A stretch of 64,000 nucleotides of DNA from Bradyrhizobium sp. CCBAU 51627 (GCF_028128765.1 NZ_LBJG01000005.1:558001-622000), one strand, 5' to 3'; shown: positions 17,019 to 26,828, counted from the first letter of the stretch. Notes: a model not told the origin generated them from the letters alone. Numbers and translations: made by a program.

Positions 17019-17038
17019 GCTTCGCGAGATCCACGATG

Positions 17039-18049
17039 CTAACCAGAACTCGTGCCCGCGGTCGCGTCATCGGATATTTCCGCTCGCGCCGTCAGGCGCC
17101 GCGCAATTGGCATTAGCAAGTAGGGCGACAAGTGGATCGGAAACTGCGTCATTGCGAAATAGAGCCAGGTCGTTGGCGGCAGTGCTCCGGCGGTCGCCGC
17201 CAGCATCAGGCCCAGATTGCGCTGTGACACCATCAGCCCGAGCGCCAGCGCGCGCTCGGTGCCGATGCGGCGGAACAGCAGGGTCGTGATGGCGAGCAGC
17301 GTGAAATAGATCGCGAAGGACAGAACTGCGAGGCTGATGGTGAAGACCGGCCGCGCCGCCAGATCGGTCACGACGTCGCCCATGACGGCGGACGCGAAGA
17401 TCAAGAGAATGATGATGTTGAATCCGTCGATCGGTTGCTTGTGGCGCCGGATCGCTTCCGCGCCGAACAGCCAGCGGATGACGGTCGCGGCCAGCAGCGA
17501 TGCCGCGAGGATGCCGAGCAGCTTCAGGCCGAGCGTGAGCGGCGAGATGCTGAGCATGCCGCCGAGAAAAAGGCTCGCGAACAGCGACGCGCTGAAGGGC
17601 ACGATCGCGGTCGCCGTGACCAGGGTGATCAGCACGAGTGTGGCATCGAGCCCCATCAGGGCGGCGAGCGCGGGTGAGGCCATCATCGGCGAGGCCATGC
17701 TCTGGAGCATCAGCGCCAGCGACAGGCCGGGCGCACGGTCGGTCAGACCGGTCGCATGTGCGATCAGTCCGACAATCAGGGGCACGGCGATCGTGGTCCA
17801 GACCGTGGCAGTCGCGACCAGCACCGGACGCCGCAGATGGCCGTACAGCGCCACGAGATCCACCCGCATGAAGGAGATGCACAGCAGAACGAGGATCGCC
17901 TCGGTGACATAGGGACGCAACAGCGCGCCGAGCGGCGGCACGGCGGCAGCAATGAACACGACGGATGCAACTGCACGCGTGCCCTGGCGGCCGAGCCAGG
18001 TCAGGCCGCGGAGGGGAAGGGCGACGATGATTTGGAGAACGGACGGCAT
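17039..18049 (-). CDS. Bile acid:sodium symporter (SBF)-like membrane transporter
   Basis: A 336-residue integral membrane protein with about nine to ten hydrophobic helices. Stretches such as LSLALMLQSMASPMMASPAL and ALALGLMVSQRNLGLMLAAT resemble the paired discontinuous-helix regions of the SBF/ArsB-like BART superfamily, where Na+ and substrate bind. The start ATG at 18049 gives MPSVLQIIVALPLRGL; longer frames upstream are antisense to the DUF2155 gene and not credible. Substrate is unknown. It lies convergent with the AmpR-like gene, 20 bp away. SBF membership is my best reading and is less certain than the fact that it is a transporter. Confidence 0.65.
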   Translation of the reverse strand: MPSVLQIIVALPLRGLTWLGRQGTRAVASVVFIAAAVPPLGALLRPYVTEAILVLLCISFMRVDLVALYGHLRRPVLVATATVWTTIAVPLIVGLIAHATGLTDRAPGLSLALMLQSMASPMMASPALAALMGLDATLVLITLVTATAIVPFSASLFASLFLGGMLSISPLTLGLKLLGILAASLLAATVIRWLFGAEAIRRHKQPIDGFNIIILLIFASAVMGDVVTDLAARPVFTISLAVLSFAIYFTLLAITTLLFRRIGTERALALGLMVSQRNLGLMLAATAGALPPTTWLYFAMTQFPIHLSPYLLMPIARRLTARAEISDDATAGTSSG

Positions 18050-18250
18050 GGATAGGGACGTTGTCAGCCCGACGGCTCGCGGGGTGGCCGGCGTCCTGGA
18101 ACGCCTTGGGAGGGAGAAGAACCCCTGGGGACTATTCCATCCGTGGCCCGGTCTGGCCAGCCGGCGCCGGGCAGGGCAGGAATGCCGCCCTTTCCCCGCC
18201 GTATTCGGCGTGTTAACCGGGGGCCTGCGAGCGGCGGTATCCTCTATAGA

Positions 18251-19267
18251 ATGTCCAACAAGCCCGATTCGCTGTTGAAGCCGCGCGAGATGTTCAAAAC
18301 CTTTACCCTGACAGGCCTTGCGGCGCTGCTGGCCGCCACCGCGCTGACGGTTGCGACGCCTGCGCAGGCGCAGATCGGGACGATCTTCTCCGATCCACCG
18401 CCGCTGCGGCCGCCGGGGACCATCCCCCGTGGCGGGCAGCCGATGCCCCAGCCGACCCCCGACGATGACGAAGAGGTGCCCGAGCTGCCGCCGCAGGGCC
18501 GGGTGCTGCCGTCCCGCCCGATGCCGCCGCCGGGCCGCCAGGGCAATATCATGCCCGGGCCGGTCGAGAGCCAGCCGCTGGCACCGCCGCCGGGCACCAC
18601 GATTGCGCCGCAGAACCAGCCGCCGGCTGCCGCGGTTGCGCCTGGCCAGCGCCAGCCCCAGCAGAAGGGCGCTCCGCAGCAGGGTGCTGTGCCGCAGGCC
18701 CCCGCGAGCCTCCAGCCGGGCGACGAGATCGTCACCGAACCGCCGGCGCAGAAGATCGTCAACAAGAAGGCGACCTTCTCCGGCCTCGACAAAATCACCG
18801 GCCGGATCATCAATTTCGACGAGGATATCGGCGAGACCGTGCAGTTCGGTGCGCTGCGGGTGAAGACCGATGCCTGCTACACACGGCCCGCGACGGAAGC
18901 GGCCAACACCGATGCCTTCGTCGAGGTCGACGAGATCACCTTGCAGGGCGAGGTGAAGCGGATCTTCTCCGGCTGGATGTTTGCCGCAAGTCCCGGTCTG
19001 CACGGCGTCGAGCACCCGATCTACGACATCTGGCTCACCGACTGCAAAGAGCCACAGCAGACCATTGCGACCGCGGCTCCGGATCCCGCGACCAAGCCCG
19101 CTCCGCCACCGCCGCCCCCGGCGCAGAAGAGGGCCCCCAAACAGGTCCAGCAGCGTCCGCCGCAGCCCTTACCGCCGTCACCGCAGCAGCCGCAGGCTGC
19201 TCCGCCGCCCCCGCCGCCGGAGCAGCGGCCGGGCCTGTTCGGTATCCCCGGTTTCGGTAGCCGGTAA
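18251..19267 (+). CDS. DUF2155 protein, exported and Pro/Gln-rich
   Basis: A 338-residue alphaproteobacterial protein of unknown function. A signal peptide (TLTGLAALLAATALTVATPA, then QAQ) leads to a long Pro-rich segment of about 130 residues. The conserved DUF2155 domain follows (about residues 170-275), including ATFSGLDKITGRIINFDEDI and FGALRVKTDACYTRP, and then EVKRIFSGWMFAASPGLHGV. The C-terminal tail is again Pro/Gln-rich and ends FGIPGFGSR. Two Cys (ACYTRP and TDCKEP) may form a disulfide in the periplasm. ATG 18251 is chosen; ATG 18290 is possible. It is convergent with aat, seven bases apart. Confidence 0.88.
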   Translation: MSNKPDSLLKPREMFKTFTLTGLAALLAATALTVATPAQAQIGTIFSDPPPLRPPGTIPRGGQPMPQPTPDDDEEVPELPPQGRVLPSRPMPPPGRQGNIMPGPVESQPLAPPPGTTIAPQNQPPAAAVAPGQRQPQQKGAPQQGAVPQAPASLQPGDEIVTEPPAQKIVNKKATFSGLDKITGRIINFDEDIGETVQFGALRVKTDACYTRPATEAANTDAFVEVDEITLQGEVKRIFSGWMFAASPGLHGVEHPIYDIWLTDCKEPQQTIATAAPDPATKPAPPPPPPAQKRAPKQVQQRPPQPLPPSPQQPQAAPPPPPPEQRPGLFGIPGFGSR

Positions 19268-19274
19268 ACCTGAT

Positions 19275-19955
19275 TTATTGCCGCGAGGCGATGATCTCGA
19301 GCGCGCGTGCGCCGGGGATCGTCGCACCATTGGACAATCGCAGAAAATCGCCCGGCTCGCCGGCGAGCGCCTTGTCGAGCAGCGCGGTGTAGCGGCGCCG
19401 CGAGATCTCTGTCGCACCAAAGCTCTTCAGATGCTCGGTGACGTATTGAGTGTCGAGCAGCTCGAAGCCACCATGGATCAACCGCGCGACCAGATGCACC
19501 AGCGCCACCTTGGAAGCGTCGCGCGCGGTGTGAAACATGCTCTCGCCGAAAAAGGCACGCCCGAGGCTGACGCCATAGAGGCCGCCGACAAGGTCGTCGC
19601 CCTGCCAGGCCTCGACGCTGTGGCAATGGCCGAGTTCGTGGAGGCCGCCATAGAGGTCGCGGATGCGCTTGTTGATCCAGGTGTCCTCGCGCCCCGCTTG
19701 CGGCGCCGCGCAGCCGGCGATCGTGGCCTTGAACGCGGTGTTGACGGTGACGCGAAACACGTCCGAGCGCACGGTGCGCGCCAGCCGCGAGGCGACGCGA
19801 AAACCATCGAGCGGGATCACGCCACGCATCTCCGGCTCGACCCAGAACAGGGTCGGGTCGTCGGCGCTCTCGGCCATGGGAAAGATACCGCAGGCATAAG
19901 CGCGCAGCAGCACGGCCGGCGTGATTTCAGATGAAGCGGAGTCGCGCGAAGTCAT
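19275..19955 (-). CDS. aat: Leucyl/phenylalanyl-tRNA--protein transferase
   Basis: Adds Leu or Phe from aminoacyl-tRNA to proteins with N-terminal Lys or Arg, marking them for ClpS-ClpAP degradation (N-degron pathway). The 226-residue protein carries family landmarks: [50 protein letters not shown] and [19 protein letters not shown], then [17 protein letters not shown]. Length is normal. In rhizobia it usually lies directly after accC; here three signalling genes are inserted between them. Confidence 0.97.
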   Translation of the reverse strand: MTSRDSASSEITPAVLLRAYACGIFPMAESADDPTLFWVEPEMRGVIPLDGFRVASRLARTVRSDVFRVTVNTAFKATIAGCAAPQAGREDTWINKRIRDLYGGLHELGHCHSVEAWQGDDLVGGLYGVSLGRAFFGESMFHTARDASKVALVHLVARLIHGGFELLDTQYVTEHLKSFGATEISRRRYTALLDKALAGEPGDFLRLSNGATIPGARALEIIASRQ

Positions 19956-20014
19956 GGCGCCCGATCATAGCAGGATCGTAATGCACGTGCGATGGGGCTA
20001 TTCCGGATGCGGGA

Positions 20015-21118
20015 TCAACCCGCTGCAGCGCTGTTCGCCTTGCCGGGGGCGGCCGGGGTGCAGGGGAACCGCAGGATGATGCGGGTTCCGGAATGCGCGG
20101 GATCGCGCTCGACGATGGCTTCGAGCTTGGAAGCCATGGCCGCAACGATACGCTGACCCATGCCGGTGGAGCGCGGATCGGCCTTGGCGTTGTCGCCGAC
20201 GCCGTTGTCGGTGATCGACAGCAGGAGATCGTCTCCTTGCGAGATCAGCTCGACGTGAATGGGGCCGGCGCCATCAGGGTAGGCGTACTTCACCGCGTTC
20301 ATCACCAGTTCGTTGACGATGATACCGACGGCGACGGCCCGGTCCGGGTCGATCTCGATCGGCTCGGCCTTCACCGTCAGGCGCGACATCCGGTTACCTT
20401 CGGCGGAGCGGCGCAGATCCTCGAGCAGGGAGTCCAGGTATTGGTTGAGCACCACGCTCTTCAGATCCTGCGAGGTGTAGAGGCGGCGGTGTACCTGAGC
20501 GACGGCCGCGACGCGGCCCATCGCGTTGGTCAGTGCGGCCTTGACCTCATCCTGGGCGGCGGAGCTCGCCTGCAGATGCAGGAGCGAAGCGATGATCTGG
20601 AGCGAATTGCCGACGCGGTGATTCACCTCGCGCAGCAACAGCTCGCGTTCGGCGGCAAGCGCGGCGTAGCGATCGCGCGAGGCATGGATCTCTGCCTCGG
20701 CCTCCTCGCGCGCCCGCTGCAATTCGGCCTGGCGCAACGCGCCTTCGGCCGCAACGTGCAGCAGCGGGATGAAGTCGCCCTTGACGTCCTTGACCAGATA
20801 GTCGGCCGCACCTGCCTTCAGCGCGGTGACGGCGATGCTGGAATCCTGCGAGGCCGTGACGAAGACCACGGGCGGCGCGTCGGGGATCGCCATGATCTGC
20901 TCGAGCGTTTCAAGCCCGTCGAGGCCGGGCATGTACTGGTCGAGCGCCACCACATCGATGCAGCCCTTGCTGCTCGCATTGCGGATGAGCTCGAGGCCCT
21001 CATCGCCGCTCGCGGCGTGAATGACCTTGTAGCCGCGCCGCGTCAGGCCGCGATCGACAAGGCGCGCCAGGGCATCGTCGTCATCGATGTAGAGCAATGT
21101 CGGCGTGTGCTGTGTCAT
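20015..21118 (-). CDS. Receiver plus HWE/HisKA_2-type histidine kinase
   Basis: A 367-residue soluble protein. The N-terminal receiver (residues 8-125) has acceptor Asp in VALDQYMPGLDGLE and Lys in YLVKD. After a coiled coil comes the HisKA_2-type dimerisation box, LLREVNHRVGNSLQIIASLL, with the phospho-His. The ATPase domain includes NELVMNAVKYAYPDGAGPIH and ITDNGVG. This layout is common in general-stress (PhyR/NepR) and phytochrome-linked relays of alphaproteobacteria. Its start overlaps the upstream response regulator stop by four bases, making it the last gene of a three-gene operon. Confidence 0.9.
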   Translation of the reverse strand: MTQHTPTLLYIDDDDALARLVDRGLTRRGYKVIHAASGDEGLELIRNASSKGCIDVVALDQYMPGLDGLETLEQIMAIPDAPPVVFVTASQDSSIAVTALKAGAADYLVKDVKGDFIPLLHVAAEGALRQAELQRAREEAEAEIHASRDRYAALAAERELLLREVNHRVGNSLQIIASLLHLQASSAAQDEVKAALTNAMGRVAAVAQVHRRLYTSQDLKSVVLNQYLDSLLEDLRRSAEGNRMSRLTVKAEPIEIDPDRAVAVGIIVNELVMNAVKYAYPDGAGPIHVELISQGDDLLLSITDNGVGDNAKADPRSTGMGQRIVAAMASKLEAIVERDPAHSGTRIILRFPCTPAAPGKANSAAAG

Positions 21119-21555
21119 GGGGCGGCGGGCGGGACCTGAATGACCGAGAAGAACAGGCCGAGTTGCCGGATGGCATTGGCGAAATTCTCGTAATTGACCG
21201 GCTTTGTGATGTAGACGTTGCAGCCGAGTTCGTAGCAGCGCTTGATTTCCTGGGAGTCGTCGGTGGTCGTCAGCACGACCACCGGCGAGGCCTTCAGGTA
21301 TTTGTTTTCCTTGATCTGCTTCAGAATGTCGATGCCGGTCATATCAGGCAGATTGAGGTCGAGCAGGATCAGGAGCGCATTGCCTTTCTGCACGAGGCCG
21401 CTGCCATCGGCGCCGAACAGATGCTTCATCGCATCGGTGCCGTTGGCGAAGGCGACGATCTCGTTGTTGACGCCGGACCTGCGGATGTTGCGCTCGATCA
21501 GGCGGGCGTGGCCCTCGTCGTCTTCAATCATGATGATGGTGACTGGCTGGGTCAT
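21115..21555 (-). CDS. Single-domain response regulator (Rcp1-like)
   Basis: A 146-residue receiver with no output domain. It has the acidic pair in IIMIEDDEGHARLIER, acceptor Asp in ILLDLNLPDMTG, Thr-Thr in VVLTTTDDSQE and Lys in YITKPVNYE. The long loop and the ITKPVN ending are typical of Rcp1-like regulators that pair with CHASE3 or phytochrome kinases. ATG 21555 overlaps the upstream kinase stop as ATGA, and its own stop overlaps the downstream kinase start likewise. It probably carries phosphate between the two kinases. Confidence 0.9.
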   Translation of the reverse strand: MTQPVTIIMIEDDEGHARLIERNIRRSGVNNEIVAFANGTDAMKHLFGADGSGLVQKGNALLILLDLNLPDMTGIDILKQIKENKYLKASPVVVLTTTDDSQEIKRCYELGCNVYITKPVNYENFANAIRQLGLFFSVIQVPPAAP

Positions 21556-23078
21556 CGATCTGCGTTCCGGTTGCTTGCATTCCAAGCGATCGGCAGCGTG
21601 ATGATGAAGGTGCTGCCTGCGTTCAGTTCCGATGATACCGACATGGTGCCGCCGAGGCGACGCACAAGTGCGCGCACATGGGCAAGACCGATGCCCTGGC
21701 CGGGCTTGTCCTGGGTTCCCGCCCGGCGGAATAGCTCGAAAATCCGTTGATGGTCCCTGGGATCAATGCCGCGGCCGTTATCGCTGATCTCGAAGATCGC
21801 ATAGCCCAGCTTGGTGCGCCCGCGGATTCTGATCTCGCCGGCGACCCCGTTCTTGAGATATTTGATCGCGTTATCGATCAGATTGGAGAAGATCTGCTCC
21901 AGCGCAAGGCGATCGCTGACGATACCAGGCAGCGCCTCGACATGGATCTCAGCCTGCGCCTCGACGGCTTGGTGCGCCAACGTCGACACGATGGCCTCGA
22001 CGAAGGCGCGGGTGTCGATCTTCTCCGGCTGGAATTCGCGCCGGCCCTCGCGGGTGAGGTTGAGGATCGCCGAGATCAGGCGGTCCATCTTCGCGATAGA
22101 AGACTTGATGAAGCCGAGCGCCTCGGAAAAATCGGCTGACAATTGCTGGTCGGCGTCTTCCAACGCGATCTCGCCGCTGCTGCCGGGCACCAGGGAAGGC
22201 CCGTCGGCCGGGACTCGGGTGAGACTGCCGATGCGGCGAAAAATGTCGCCGCCGAGTTCTTCGAGTTCGCTGGTGAAGCCCATGATGTTGACGAGCGGCG
22301 AGCGCAGATCGTGGCTCACGATATAGGCGAAACGCTGGATCTCGTCATTGGCCTCGCGCAGGTCGGCCGTGCGTTCGTCGACCAGGGCCTCCAGGTTGAC
22401 GTTGGTATCGCGCAGACGTGCTTCGGCCTCGTCGCGGGCGAGGGACGAGCGCCGCACCAGCCAGATCGAGATCAGGGCGAGCAGCACGACGAGGCCCGAT
22501 CCGATGCCGGTCATCGATGCGGCCAGCGTCTGGCTTCGATCGGAGTTGACGTTGCGGGTCCGGAACAGCCGTTCCTCCTCGCGGATCATCGCATTGGCGA
22601 GGTTGCTGATCGTTGTCGTGGTGTCGCCCGCGGCGGCTTCGCGGACCAGCGCCGTCGCCTGGGCGGACTCGTTTTGCTTGATGAAATTCATCTCGCGCGA
22701 GAACTGGTCGAGCCGAACCCCGATCGCCGCGCTCAGCTTCTCGATGTTCTCGCGTTGTGCCGGATTGTCGCCGATTTGGCGCGTCAGCTTGTCCAGAGCC
22801 GGAATGATCGCTGCGACAGCCTTCTCATGGTCTGACTGGAAATCCGGTCCCCCCGTCAGGAGAAAACCCCGGGCGCTACTCTCGGCTCGGCGAATTTCGA
22901 GGAGGAGGGCGTTGATCTCGTTCTCCGTCTCGATTGTATGGACGACCCATTTGCTGTCGTCCCGAGCCTTATTGACAAGATATACCGAGCCCGCGCTGAT
23001 CACGGTCAGCACCAGCAGACCCGCTGACAGCAGCAGGATCTGCCAAAATGCGCGCCGTCGCTGCAACTCGGCGGTCAC
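21552..23078 (-). CDS. Membrane sensor histidine kinase with CHASE3 domain
   Basis: A 508-residue kinase starting at GTG. It has a first transmembrane helix at about residues 12-34, a periplasmic CHASE3 domain (ARGFLLTGGPDFQSDHEKAV), a second helix (GIGSGLVVLLALISIWLV) and a coiled coil. The HisKA box reads FAYIVSHDLRSPLVNIMGF. The ATPase domain has NLIDNAIKYLKNG, EISDNGRGIDPRD and PGQGIGLAHVRALVRRLGG. A roughly 50-residue insert separates the HisKA helices. It is first in a three-gene relay with four-base overlaps. It shares CHASE3 plus kinase organisation with the hybrid kinase at 8649 but lacks PAS and receiver domains. Confidence 0.92.
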   Translation of the reverse strand: MTAELQRRRAFWQILLLSAGLLVLTVISAGSVYLVNKARDDSKWVVHTIETENEINALLLEIRRAESSARGFLLTGGPDFQSDHEKAVAAIIPALDKLTRQIGDNPAQRENIEKLSAAIGVRLDQFSREMNFIKQNESAQATALVREAAAGDTTTTISNLANAMIREEERLFRTRNVNSDRSQTLAASMTGIGSGLVVLLALISIWLVRRSSLARDEAEARLRDTNVNLEALVDERTADLREANDEIQRFAYIVSHDLRSPLVNIMGFTSELEELGGDIFRRIGSLTRVPADGPSLVPGSSGEIALEDADQQLSADFSEALGFIKSSIAKMDRLISAILNLTREGRREFQPEKIDTRAFVEAIVSTLAHQAVEAQAEIHVEALPGIVSDRLALEQIFSNLIDNAIKYLKNGVAGEIRIRGRTKLGYAIFEISDNGRGIDPRDHQRIFELFRRAGTQDKPGQGIGLAHVRALVRRLGGTMSVSSELNAGSTFIITLPIAWNASNRNADR

Positions 23079-23185
23079 GACCGTTTTGCCCTGTCAGGCT
23101 GGGTGGAATTCAAATCGCCCCCTTTTGGAACTGTCGCCACCGTGCAGAACGCGATTGGGGCCAAGGGGTTCCACGGGGGAGGCGA

Positions 23186-24544
23186 TTATTTCGCGGTCGG
23201 TTCCGCTTTGCCGGCCAGGTACTGCTCCAGCCAGTGGATGTGGTAGTCACCGTTGATGATGTCGTCCTGGCGCACCAGATCGCGGAACAATGGCAGCGTG
23301 GTCTCGATGCCCTCGACCACCATCTCGTCCAGCGCCCGGCGCAGCCGCATCAGGCATTCGGCGCGGGTCTTGCCGTGGACGATCAGCTTGCCGACGAGGG
23401 AATCGTAATAGGGCGGGATCTGGTAGCCTTGGTAGACTGCGGAATCGATGCGTACGCCAAGGCCGCCGGGCGGGTGGTATTGTTGGATCCGGCCGGGCGA
23501 CGGGCGGAAGGTCTGCGGGTTCTCCGCGTTGATGCGGCACTCGATGGCATGGCCGATGATCTGGATCTCGCTCTGCTGGGCTGGCAGCTCGCCGCCGGCG
23601 GCGATGCGGATCTGCTCCAGCACCAGATCGATGTCGGTGATGCTCTCGGTGACGGGATGCTCGACCTGGATACGCGTGTTCATCTCGATGAAATAGAACT
23701 CGCCGTCCTCGTAGAGGAATTCGATGGTGCCGACGCCGAGATATTTCATCTCGCGCATCGCCTTTGCGCAGGTCTCGCCGATCTTGGCGCGCGCAGCGGC
23801 AGCCAAGACGGGCGAGGGGCCTTCCTCCCAGACCTTCTGGTGCCGGCGCTGCAGCGAGCAGTCGCGCTCACCGAGATGAATCGCCCCGCCGCGGCCGTCG
23901 CCGAGAATCTGGATCTCGATGTGGCGCGGCTTCTGGAGGTATTTTTCCAGATAGACGGAGGCGTCGCCGAATGCCGATTTCGCCTCGTTGGCCGCCGTCG
24001 ACAACGCCAGCTGGAGATCCGCCTCGCTCTGCGCGACCTTCATGCCGCGGCCACCGCCGCCGGCAGCCGCCTTGACCAGCACCGGGAAGCCGATCTTCTT
24101 TGCGATCGCCATTGCGTCGTCATTGGGGCCGACCGCACCATCCGATCCCGGCACCACCGGGATGCCGAGCCGCTTGGCAGTCTTCTTGGCCTCGATCTTG
24201 TCGCCCATCAGGCGGATGTGCTCGGCCTTGGGGCCGATGAATTGCAGATTGTGCTCGGAAAGGATCTCGGCGAAGCGCGCGTTCTCCGACAGGAAGCCGT
24301 AGCCGGGATGCACGGCGTCTGCGCCGGTGATCTCGCAGGCCGCGAGCAGCGCGGGAATGTTGAGATAGCTGTCCTTGGACGGCGGCGGTCCAATGCAGAC
24401 GCTTTCGTCCGACAGGCGCACATGCATGGCGTCGGCGTCGGCGGTGGAGTGCACGGCGACGGTCGCGATGCCAAGCTCCTTGCAGGCCCGCAGGATACGA
24501 AGGGCGATCTCGCCGCGATTGGCTATGAGGATCTTGTCGAACAT
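23186..24544 (-). CDS. accC: Acetyl-CoA carboxylase, biotin carboxylase subunit
   Basis: Carboxylates the biotin on AccB using ATP and bicarbonate, the first half-reaction of malonyl-CoA synthesis for fatty acids. The 452-residue protein begins [20 protein letters not shown] and shows the ATP-grasp glycine-rich loop ([12 protein letters not shown]), catalytic [20 protein letters not shown] and [14 protein letters not shown]. Length is standard. It is 31 bases downstream of accB and clearly in its operon. Confidence 0.98.
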   Translation of the reverse strand: MFDKILIANRGEIALRILRACKELGIATVAVHSTADADAMHVRLSDESVCIGPPPSKDSYLNIPALLAACEITGADAVHPGYGFLSENARFAEILSEHNLQFIGPKAEHIRLMGDKIEAKKTAKRLGIPVVPGSDGAVGPNDDAMAIAKKIGFPVLVKAAAGGGGRGMKVAQSEADLQLALSTAANEAKSAFGDASVYLEKYLQKPRHIEIQILGDGRGGAIHLGERDCSLQRRHQKVWEEGPSPVLAAAARAKIGETCAKAMREMKYLGVGTIEFLYEDGEFYFIEMNTRIQVEHPVTESITDIDLVLEQIRIAAGGELPAQQSEIQIIGHAIECRINAENPQTFRPSPGRIQQYHPPGGLGVRIDSAVYQGYQIPPYYDSLVGKLIVHGKTRAECLMRLRRALDEMVVEGIETTLPLFRDLVRQDDIINGDYHIHWLEQYLAGKAEPTAK

Positions 24545-24575
24545 GGTGCCTCAGCGGGCGAAATTCGCCACTCGC

Positions 24576-25064
24576 TTATTCAATGATGACCAGCGGCTCG
24601 CCGAACTCGACCGGCTGGCCGTCTTCGACCAGGATCTGCGTCACCGTGCCTGCTCGGGGCGAGGGGATCTGGTTCATCGTCTTCATCGCTTCGATGATCA
24701 GCAGGGTCTGGCCGACCGAGACCTTCGCGCCAACTTCGATGAACGGCTTGGCGCCGGGCTCTGGCGCCCAATAGGCGGTGCCGACCATCGGCGAGGTCAC
24801 GGCGCCCGGATGCTTAGAGACGTCTGCGGCGACCGCAGCCGCGGCGGCGGGGGCTGCGACCAGCGCGGGGGCTGCGGTTGCGACCGGCATCGGCATGGTC
24901 GCAGCGACGCTCACGTTGCGGGCAACGCGCAGACGCAGGCCGGCACGCTCGATCTCGATCTCGGTGAGGCTGGTCTCGTCGAGCAGCAGAGCGAGCTCAC
25001 GAACGAGCGCGGAATCGTCGCTGGAAAACTTTGCGGCTGCTTTGTCGTCTGGCTGGCGCGCCAT
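24576..25064 (-). CDS. accB: Acetyl-CoA carboxylase, biotin carboxyl carrier protein
   Basis: A 162-residue carrier whose C-terminal biotinyl domain bears the biotin Lys in [14 protein letters not shown]. The N-terminal helical part ([20 protein letters not shown]) precedes an Ala/Pro-rich flexible linker of about 40 residues. It moves carboxyl groups between AccC and the carboxyltransferase. It sits between aroQ and accC in the same direction, the common alphaproteobacterial order. The biotin importer gene bioY lies about 5.5 kb away. Confidence 0.97.
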   Translation of the reverse strand: MARQPDDKAAAKFSSDDSALVRELALLLDETSLTEIEIERAGLRLRVARNVSVAATMPMPVATAAPALVAAPAAAAAVAADVSKHPGAVTSPMVGTAYWAPEPGAKPFIEVGAKVSVGQTLLIIEAMKTMNQIPSPRAGTVTQILVEDGQPVEFGEPLVIIE

Positions 25065-25102
25065 GTTTCTTTGATCCGAATGTTCTGGGTGAAGAGGGAG
25101 CG

Positions 25103-25570
25103 TCAGGCTTTGGGCTTGATGCCGAGCTTGGCGGCAAGGCCCTGGATGGCGAGGCGGTAGCCCTCGATGCCGAAACCGCAGAGCGAGGCGAACGCCGCGC
25201 GCGCGGTGTAGGAGTGGTGACGGAAGCTCTCGCGGGCGTGGATGTTGGTCACGTGGACTTCGACCGTCGGGATCTGCACCGCGAGCAGCGCGTCGTGCAG
25301 CGCGATCGAGCTATGGGAATAGCCGCCGGCGTTGATGATGATGCCCCTCATCCTGCGGGCATGGGCCTCGTGGATGAAATCGATCAGCTCGCCTTCACGG
25401 TTGGACTGACGGCAATCGGCCTTGAGGCCGAAGGTCGCCGCCGTCTCCCGGCACAGCGCCTCGACGTCGGCCAGCGTGGCGTGGCCATACTTCTCGGGCT
25501 CGCGGGTTCCCAACAGATTGAGGTTCGGTCCGTTGAGAACGAGGATCGTGTCGGTTGCTGGTTCGGCCAT
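25103..25570 (-). CDS. aroQ: Type II 3-dehydroquinate dehydratase
   Basis: Converts 3-dehydroquinate to 3-dehydroshikimate in the shikimate pathway. The 155-residue protein has the type II signature: [18 protein letters not shown] with the catalytic Tyr, [16 protein letters not shown], and [17 protein letters not shown] with the catalytic His. The ATG at 25570 ([16 protein letters not shown]) fits the family; the longer frame adds 16 implausible residues. It heads the aroQ-accB-accC operon. Confidence 0.96.
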   Translation of the reverse strand: MAEPATDTILVLNGPNLNLLGTREPEKYGHATLADVEALCRETAATFGLKADCRQSNREGELIDFIHEAHARRMRGIIINAGGYSHSSIALHDALLAVQIPTVEVHVTNIHARESFRHHSYTARAAFASLCGFGIEGYRLAIQGLAAKLGIKPKA

Positions 25571-25750
25571 TCCTGTCCCGGAAAGGTGTTTCGGCGTGGC
25601 GGCGGTTATAGGTAACAAAGCGCGTAAGGGGAAGCCTGAAGGGCCTCCGGCAAGGCTTCAGGTACCTCATCCGGTGTGCAAAAACCTGTGCGGAAGCTGC
25701 GGAAATTGCTTGTTAACCAGTCCAAATCATGGATTGCGGCCGAACGCAAA

Positions 25751-25774
25751 GGGGCGGGCATCGCTGCCCGCCCC
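25751..25774 (-). terminator. Rho-independent terminator of the DUF1236 gene
   Basis: GGGGCGGGCA, loop TCGC, TGCCCGCCCC form a perfect 10-bp stem. On the minus strand it is followed by TTTGCGTT and lies 22 bases beyond the DUF1236 stop. The short T run makes it moderate in strength. Confidence 0.7.
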
Positions 25775-25795
25775 TGAGGTCTGCCGGATATGGCC

Positions 25796-26644
25796 TTAGA
25801 CGTTCAGGACAGCCACGATCTCATAGGTATCCGGATTGATGATCACGATCTCATCCTTGACCAGGATGTACTTATAGGTCCGCCATTCCGGATAGATCGT
25901 CACGACCCGGGACGGCAGGGCATGCAGTTCGATACCCTCGCGCGGAATACGGGTGCCGACCGAGATCGAGAAGTTCACGCTGGTCACCGGACGTACGTGC
26001 TCCTCGCGGATCACCGAGGTGATCTGCGTGCGCTGCTCGGTCGAGAGCTTGGCGCCGGCGCCGGCCTGCCCGACCGTCGTGTTGGTGCTGCTCTGACCCT
26101 GCGCACTCTGGTTGGTGCTGGGGCCGGTCTGGCCCTGGGCGTTCTGGTTGGTGCGCGTCTCGGTGCCCTTCTGGTTCTCGGCATTGTTGGTCGGGGCGCC
26201 GCTCTTGCTGCCCTCAGCCTTCATGTCCTTTTGGTCCTTGGCGCCGGACTTGCTGGTGTCCTGGCTCATGCTCTTGGACTTGTCCATCTGGCCCTGAGCA
26301 CGCTCGTCGTGGCCCTTGGTGGCGCCGGACTTCTCCTCGGCCGCGTTCTTGTGCATCTCACGGTCGGAGTGCTCAGCCTTGGTCGCGCCCGATGACTTCT
26401 CCTCGGCCGACGTGCCGGACTTCATGCTGCTGGAACCGCCAGCCTGACCGACGGTGCCCTTCTCATGCCTGGACTCCTTGCCCATCGCGTTGCCGTGTTC
26501 GGCGCCGCCCGAGGACTGCGAGTGCTGCATCGGCTGCGCGCCAGCGCCGCCGTTCTCGTTCTTCGTCGTGCCCTGTGCGTTCGCCAGACCGGTGCCCGCC
26601 ACAAGCGCAAGTGCGGCAACCGAGATCATAAAGCGGTTCAACAT
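25796..26644 (-). CDS. Secreted DUF1236-domain protein with a long low-complexity linker
   Basis: A 282-residue exported protein. A signal peptide (FMISVAALALVAGTGLANAQ) precedes about 175 residues rich in Gly, Ser, Gln, Lys and Asn with loosely repeated words (EEKSSGATK, EEKSGATKG, NQNAQGQT, NQSAQGQS). The folded C-terminal part contains the DUF1236 pattern: VGTRIPREGIELHALPSRVV and then YPEWRTYKYILVKDEIVIIN. Function is unknown; such proteins are common in Bradyrhizobium and sometimes stress-induced. It is monocistronic with its own terminator. Confidence 0.87.
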   Translation of the reverse strand: MLNRFMISVAALALVAGTGLANAQGTTKNENGGAGAQPMQHSQSSGGAEHGNAMGKESRHEKGTVGQAGGSSSMKSGTSAEEKSSGATKAEHSDREMHKNAAEEKSGATKGHDERAQGQMDKSKSMSQDTSKSGAKDQKDMKAEGSKSGAPTNNAENQKGTETRTNQNAQGQTGPSTNQSAQGQSSTNTTVGQAGAGAKLSTEQRTQITSVIREEHVRPVTSVNFSISVGTRIPREGIELHALPSRVVTIYPEWRTYKYILVKDEIVIINPDTYEIVAVLNV

Positions 26645-26806
26645 CGTCTTCTCCTCACGTGTTTGTTTGCGTCATTGCCCGCGCCACCAACGAAAGGAGA
26701 TTTGAGTTGTTCCGGAACATCTGATGTTCCAGGGCATTTGTTTCTTAAACGCTCGATGAACGCGCGCGCCGGATTCGCGCCCATTTTTTTTGGCCAGCGA
26801 AGAAAA

Positions 26807-26828
26807 AGGCCGGCTTATCGGCCGGCCT
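26807..26828 (-). terminator. Rho-independent terminator of the DsbA-family gene
   Basis: AGGCCGGC, loop TTATCG, GCCGGCCT form an 8-bp perfect stem. On the minus strand it is followed by TTTTCTTCG, and it lies 30 bases beyond the stop at 26859. The T-rich tail makes this a convincing terminator. Confidence 0.82.
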
